From Bolinopsis microptera (lineage: Eukaryota > Ctenophora > Tentaculata > Lobata > Bolinopsidae), in the NCBI RefSeq assembly GCF_026151205.1, contig NC_087076.1, positions 20,269,919 through 20,329,918 on the forward strand: 60,000 bases of DNA, written 5' to 3'. Positions 47,101 to 53,100 of the stretch are shown one piece after another. How positions within the stretch are numbered: the stretch's first letter is position 1; the number at the start of each line of letters is the position of its first letter. The notes under the pieces were generated by a model. That model saw only the letters and a list, made by a program, of their open reading frames with translations, was not told where the DNA came from and made no database searches. Both the position numbers and the translations under genes were made by a program.

Positions 47101-50100
47101 GGAGGAGTATACCGCTCAAACTCCCCCACCTCAAACTCCTCCACCTCAAACTCCTCCACCTCAAACTCCTCCACCTCAAACTTCTCCACCTCAAACTACT
47201 ACACCTCAAACTCCTCAAGCTGTCACCACTGAAGAGGATAGGAGGTTAATAAAGTTAAACTATACATGCTTTTAAGTTCGAATTTTTTCGCGCGTTTTCG
47301 TCGTTAAAAGCTGTCTTACTCTATTTATTATCTTCATCATATATGCCAGATTTACTATGGAGTTTGAAATTTGAGTAAACTCACACTTCAATGCTATGTT
47401 CCAGTAATAGCCAGTTCCACCTTTAAACCTCATGCCCTTCAGGGTCAGCCAGCTCATCCAGGATGTAGAATTCATTGATCTGGTTAAGAAACTTGATGAC
47501 CCAATCGTCAACTCCCCTCTGTCTTTTATAGATAATCTAAGTCCGATAAGACTTGACACTGTGCCAACTAAACTCCCGGCTGATAAAAACCAAGATATAT
47601 CCGTGATAGACTTGGACGATAGCGCCACCGAAGCACCCATTTCCCGTAACAAATTATTGGACTCAACTCCAAAACCCTCTTCTAAAAACAAAGGTGTAAT
47701 GAGGAGACCGAACTTAGAATTAGAGTTGTCAGTTTATGATAAGACACCTAACTTCAAGGGGATGAACACTCCTAAATTGAAAGCGGAGGTGGGGAAGTAC
47801 GGGTTAAAGCCACTGTCTAAAAAAAGAGCTGTAGCCAAGTTGGAGGAGATTCACAGGTAGAACAGTTTTAAGATTTCACAGATTGCGCTCTGCTATTATT
47901 TTTGGTTCATTAAAGTTTTGATACAAACATCAAAACAAATAATAGTATTTGGGACCAAAACAAGCAAGTTCAATCGGCCTTTAAAACCAAATGTTTTCTA
48001 GGTTCACCAACAAGAAGTTTTTGAAACGACCCTCAGAACTCGAGGACGAGATGGGAGGGAGCGAGAAATCCAAGTAAGTGTCTGATCAAACAGTAGAAAT
48101 ATCTTTAGTTCCTTACGAAAAGCAGAGGAAGATCTGCCTTTCAATAACTGTAAATTTCAACGCACCTACCAATCCTAGATTCGGTCTTATCAGACCTGAG
48201 ACCGTTTGTCCGAAAAACTTATAAGTTACGTAGAATTTTATTTTCATGATTGATTTATCGTTTATAGGACAGAAAATTGGCATGGGCTGAAAGCTGACCA
48301 ATTTGACCTTCAATTTGTTCAAATACCCAAGAAGTCCAAAGATGAAACGTACGCAGTCCTCAATGGATTCCGGTTCAATATCGACAGAAATCGGATTGAA
48401 ACGGATGGAACATCCTACTGGAGATGTAGTTTACATCGTTCAAGTGGTGAAACTGAGCGCTGTAAAGCTACCATAACCACGGCACACAGACAGCTTACGT
48501 CTCCAGTTCCTCTCCATAACCACCTTCCTCGACCACCGTTGGTTCATTGTCATAGCATTAATGTTTCGTTGCATGTCACCATTGTAGCTTAATTATGCTC
48601 CGTGTTTTAAACACATCAACTTAACTCATGGGACAACCCCGAATCTCGCACTAAGGCCCTTCTTTCCATGTCATGTAAACATTCTTTCTCTGTTGACTTT
48701 TAATTCCTTTTGGCCTTCCTAACTATCCATGTCAAGTCCAATTTTTAGTTCATGTCGATTTCCATTTTATGTTGACATAAAGTCCTTATAAACCCCTCCG
48801 GGTCAGAATAAGATGCTGATAATCCCGGCTCCCGCTAAATAGATTCTGATAATCCCGGCTCCCGCTGTTAGTTTTTTCCCGCTGAATAAATAACCCCGGC
48901 ACAGCTTCTATAATCCCGCCCCGGTAATTTGGCTCAACTAGATTTATTTTGTTTTGATATTCCATGAGAATTTCAACCGCGCACTGTCACGTGTTTTGAT
49001 GACGTATATCACGTGACTAACTACTACGACGCGCATTGGTAAAAAATGTCACGTGACCTATGGCTTAACGTAAGAACTATTTAATACACTTGATCTACGT
49101 ATCGGTCTAATTGCAGGCGCTGGCAAAACTCCAGCACACTGCTTACATTACTTAAACTCTTACATTAATTGGACCAGTTCCAGAACTTATCTCGACGGTT
49201 ACATTTGATTTTGTCCGGTTAATTTTGTCGTGTTTGTTATAAGCCATGTATTATATTATATATAGTCCTCTACTTTGATGGACTTCATGACACGATATCA
49301 TTATTAGCTCCACCTTTTATCGCTTGCCAGGCTTAACTCGACGCCCCTTATCGACATTCATATTCATTCTACGTTCTGACTGAGGAATAATGTTTAGATA
49401 TAACGCCAATTTCAAATGTCATAGTACCTTAGTTGTATTTATTTGGTAGTACTAGTCCCCAATTCCATTTCATATTTTCCATACTGATCTCATGTAGCTA
49501 GAATTAAGAGTAAAATGTCAAATTGCTGGTCCTAGCACTAACCCGGAGGGGTTTATAACACATAACACCGGCACGCTTAAGTTATATTAAAATAACCCCT
49601 CGTGCTAAAGCACGTCGGGGTTATTTTCATAATAATCCCTCGTGCTTCGCACTCGAAATTATTATAAATTTTTCCCGCGCGTCGCGGGAAAAATTGAAAT
49701 ATAATCCCTGCGCTTGCCGGGGTTATGTGTGTTATAGATATCGTTCACCGGATGAATCTCCTTATTAGGTCAATTGTGTTTTTTTGAAGCACTCCCAGAA
49801 ACATGCTACCTCAGCAGTTTTTAAGCTCTTAACTTTGAAACTGAATGCTTTATACAACTTTTTGGCAGCTTACTTCATCCTTCCACTCTTTCTACTCAAA
49901 GTTGAATTGAGGCTACGCCCTCATGCTAGCTCTCGTCTATTGCACATCCAGTAACGATACACATGAAAAACTGAACTAGTGAACTACACATTGTTAGTGA
50001 CCTCCATCAGTTCACAACCGTCCATTGTCATTGACGGCTATGTGTTATTAGGATTATATCAATTAGCTCTAATATAAGTCGTTAAGATCTTAATTCTTAT

Positions 50101-53100
50101 GGGCTTTTTTTTTGTTATTCCGTGGAATAATAAAAAACTGGAGATCTTCAGAATTATAATCAAATCAGTACCTCTCAGTTCTTTGCAAAGGGTTAAGACA
50201 TCCTTGACTGCTGCCCAATGAACCGTTGAATAGTTTCTGTTACCTGAAAAGAGCAGTTTCCCTTGGTCGCATGTACGGAATTATCAGAAATTTTAAACTC
50301 TGAACGCCAATGTTCAAGTTATTTGCGCCGAATACCTGAAGAAGGCCCGACCGGTCAAACTTCATAAAGCCAGTAACGATGTATATTTAACAGGACAAAG
50401 TTCACGCCGACCAAGTCTCAGCCCAGCAGAGCTGTCTCTAGTTCTACAACGTCTAACAAGAAACAGCAGAGTAGATCGAGAAAACGGAGGAATTCTTCGT
50501 CCAGTTCAAGGTAACAGACTGTGTGAACTATATGGTTGAAGTCTACTTATAATTTTGGTCAGGGTCGCCATAGCTGTCAGGCTTTACAATTCACAGCTAA
50601 AACATACTACCGCCAAATCTGTAATCTCTGAAATGCCCAGTTCAGAGAAGGAGTGCCCGGTAGGAGACATAACAGTGAGCGAGAAGTTGCCCAAATCAGC
50701 AGCAGGGGAGGTATCAGACCAGATCAGATCAGCTATCAGGAGTAAAGAGACCCTCCACACGCAGGTCCTGTTGTATCAGGCTGTTGACATTCTGGAGATC
50801 AAGGTTTGTGTTCTCATCTATGTCCTTTTTATCTTCAATGAACGGGACTACTGTCCATTTTTTTATACAATATTCCATCCTACTATACTTGTCATACAAA
50901 TTGATTAAATGATAATGTAACCCTGATGTGGTTAAATTTGATAATTTTCCACTCATTAACGATAGATCGCATTTTCATTTTTTAAGACTGAGGAGCACTT
51001 CTGCGGCGCTGATATTAGTTAAAGTACCTCCTAACTTTCAATTATGCTTCACACTAAGGGTACAGTACACAGAGTACAGCTATCATTATATGAGGTACTT
51101 AGTGAAACATACCTCCTCCACCTGGAGATATTCTGGATTATTGTACTTAGTTCCCAACTTGGATGTTTTTAAAAAGATTGGGCAGGTGGTTTCTGCCGGA
51201 GTCGAACCGACAACCTTTGAATTCACAGATTAAAATCATACCATCATTAGACGAAGTAACCTGTAACCACGACACAGAGCTGACCATTCAGCTGTATGTA
51301 TTATAAACTAATTACAACAACAAATCTATTACATTTATTCAGTATTATGTAACGCGATGGAAATATTTTAAGCGGGTAATATCCTGTCAAAACTCATGAT
51401 ACATGACATGAAGACTTTGTTGTAACTTTGTATGAAAAGCATTAATAGTACACATGATCCTGTCTACTCATTATAGCATGGTGCACTGGAGCGTGTTTAT
51501 TGTATTTAAATGTACTTGTATTAAATGTATTGTATTATGTACTTTATTATGTACTTGTATTAAATGTACTTGTATTAAATGTATAGTCAATCAGCTGGCA
51601 CTTATTGAGTTATGGTTTGTGAGAGGTCGTGTAATATGAGAGTATAATAATATGGAGTATGAGATCCCGGTAATGGTAACGTCCTAGTCAGCTAACTAGT
51701 TACATTGCTTATGAACAATTAATTGCAGGAAAACTGTCGAAAACACCACTCACGCCATCTGATTCCTTAAACTTTACATTTAGATAACTTAGTTTATTTA
51801 CTTATTTTATTTACTTAGTTTATTTACTTAGTTTATTTACTTAGTTTATTTACTTAGTTTATTTACTTAGTTTATTTGTGTTATTTTAGTTTGTTGGTCT
51901 AAGTTACGCAGGTGGTTAATATAATAAGCTCCTGTCTTCTGGCACTAATTAGGTTGTGAGTTCTGGAACACCCTACACTGAGGAGTACATTACAATATAC
52001 AATATTGTGTACTGTTTAATCAGTATATTGTATCACTAGTGACACTACAAGGTAACATATATAAATATCCACTTATTGCATGATTACTGTCGGCTATGTA
52101 GCGTGGTTACTTCGTATTTCTACACTTGACCTAATCAAACTTGCCAGTTAGCCCTGGCAGTATACCACCTGCGCCAATTGACTTTAGAAACTTTGTATAG
52201 AATCTTAATTTTGTGACTCATTTTTAGTTGATTTGTCTAAGTATCTCAGCTGGTCAATCTTGTAGTGCAAATTTCTGCTGATCTTGAGGTTGCGAGTTCG
52301 AATCCCGTACATCGTACTTATTACGTGGTATACATATAAATATGTACCGAGATATATTTGTATACAATGTACAGTGTGTACCGTGTATAGTGTATACTGT
52401 ACATTGGGTATCAAGTTGGAGTATATGAGCCCGATAATTTTATCCACACTGTCGGCTTAGTATCGTGGTTACTTCGAATAATTGTTATATTTACCTCCTA
52501 TTGACTAGGGTACCTTACCCCAGCAATGGAAACCACTTACGCCATCTGACCTTTTAAACGTTGTACTTCAATAAGGTATGTTAGTTTATATGTGTTATTT
52601 TAGTTTGTTGGTCTAAGTTGCTCAGGTGGTTAATATAATAAGTCCCGTCTTCTGGCACTTAGGTTGTGAGTTCGAATCCCGGTCACCATATCTTATATCA
52701 TTGGACACACAAAATATAACATGAATAATTAAATATGACGTCACTACAATATGACGCATGCAGAATTTAATTAATTAGATTCAGTTTGCTGTGCCACACT
52801 ACCACATTATCGTATGTTTACATAGAGCCATCGTAAATATGAATGATATTAAGAGCTCTACATAATATATGCATAAAGTGTTTATATTGTGCAGCACTAT
52901 ACATTATATTGTACTATGTGTATTGTGTGCTGTATAATCTGTATATTGTATCATGTATCACTAGTGACACTACAGGGTTAAGTTTAAGTACCTTCTAATT
53001 ATATAATTACTGTCGGCTATGTAGCGTGGTTACTTCGTACTTCTGTAACACTTTGACTACCACTCAAACTTGCTGGGTTAATCCTAGCAGTATACCACCT

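Noticed and set aside
50983-51016. Alternative SLX4 end reading TEEHFCGADIS after a ttttaag acceptor
   Set aside because: It would cut off the conserved C-terminal helices, which are found in phase at 54279-54404.
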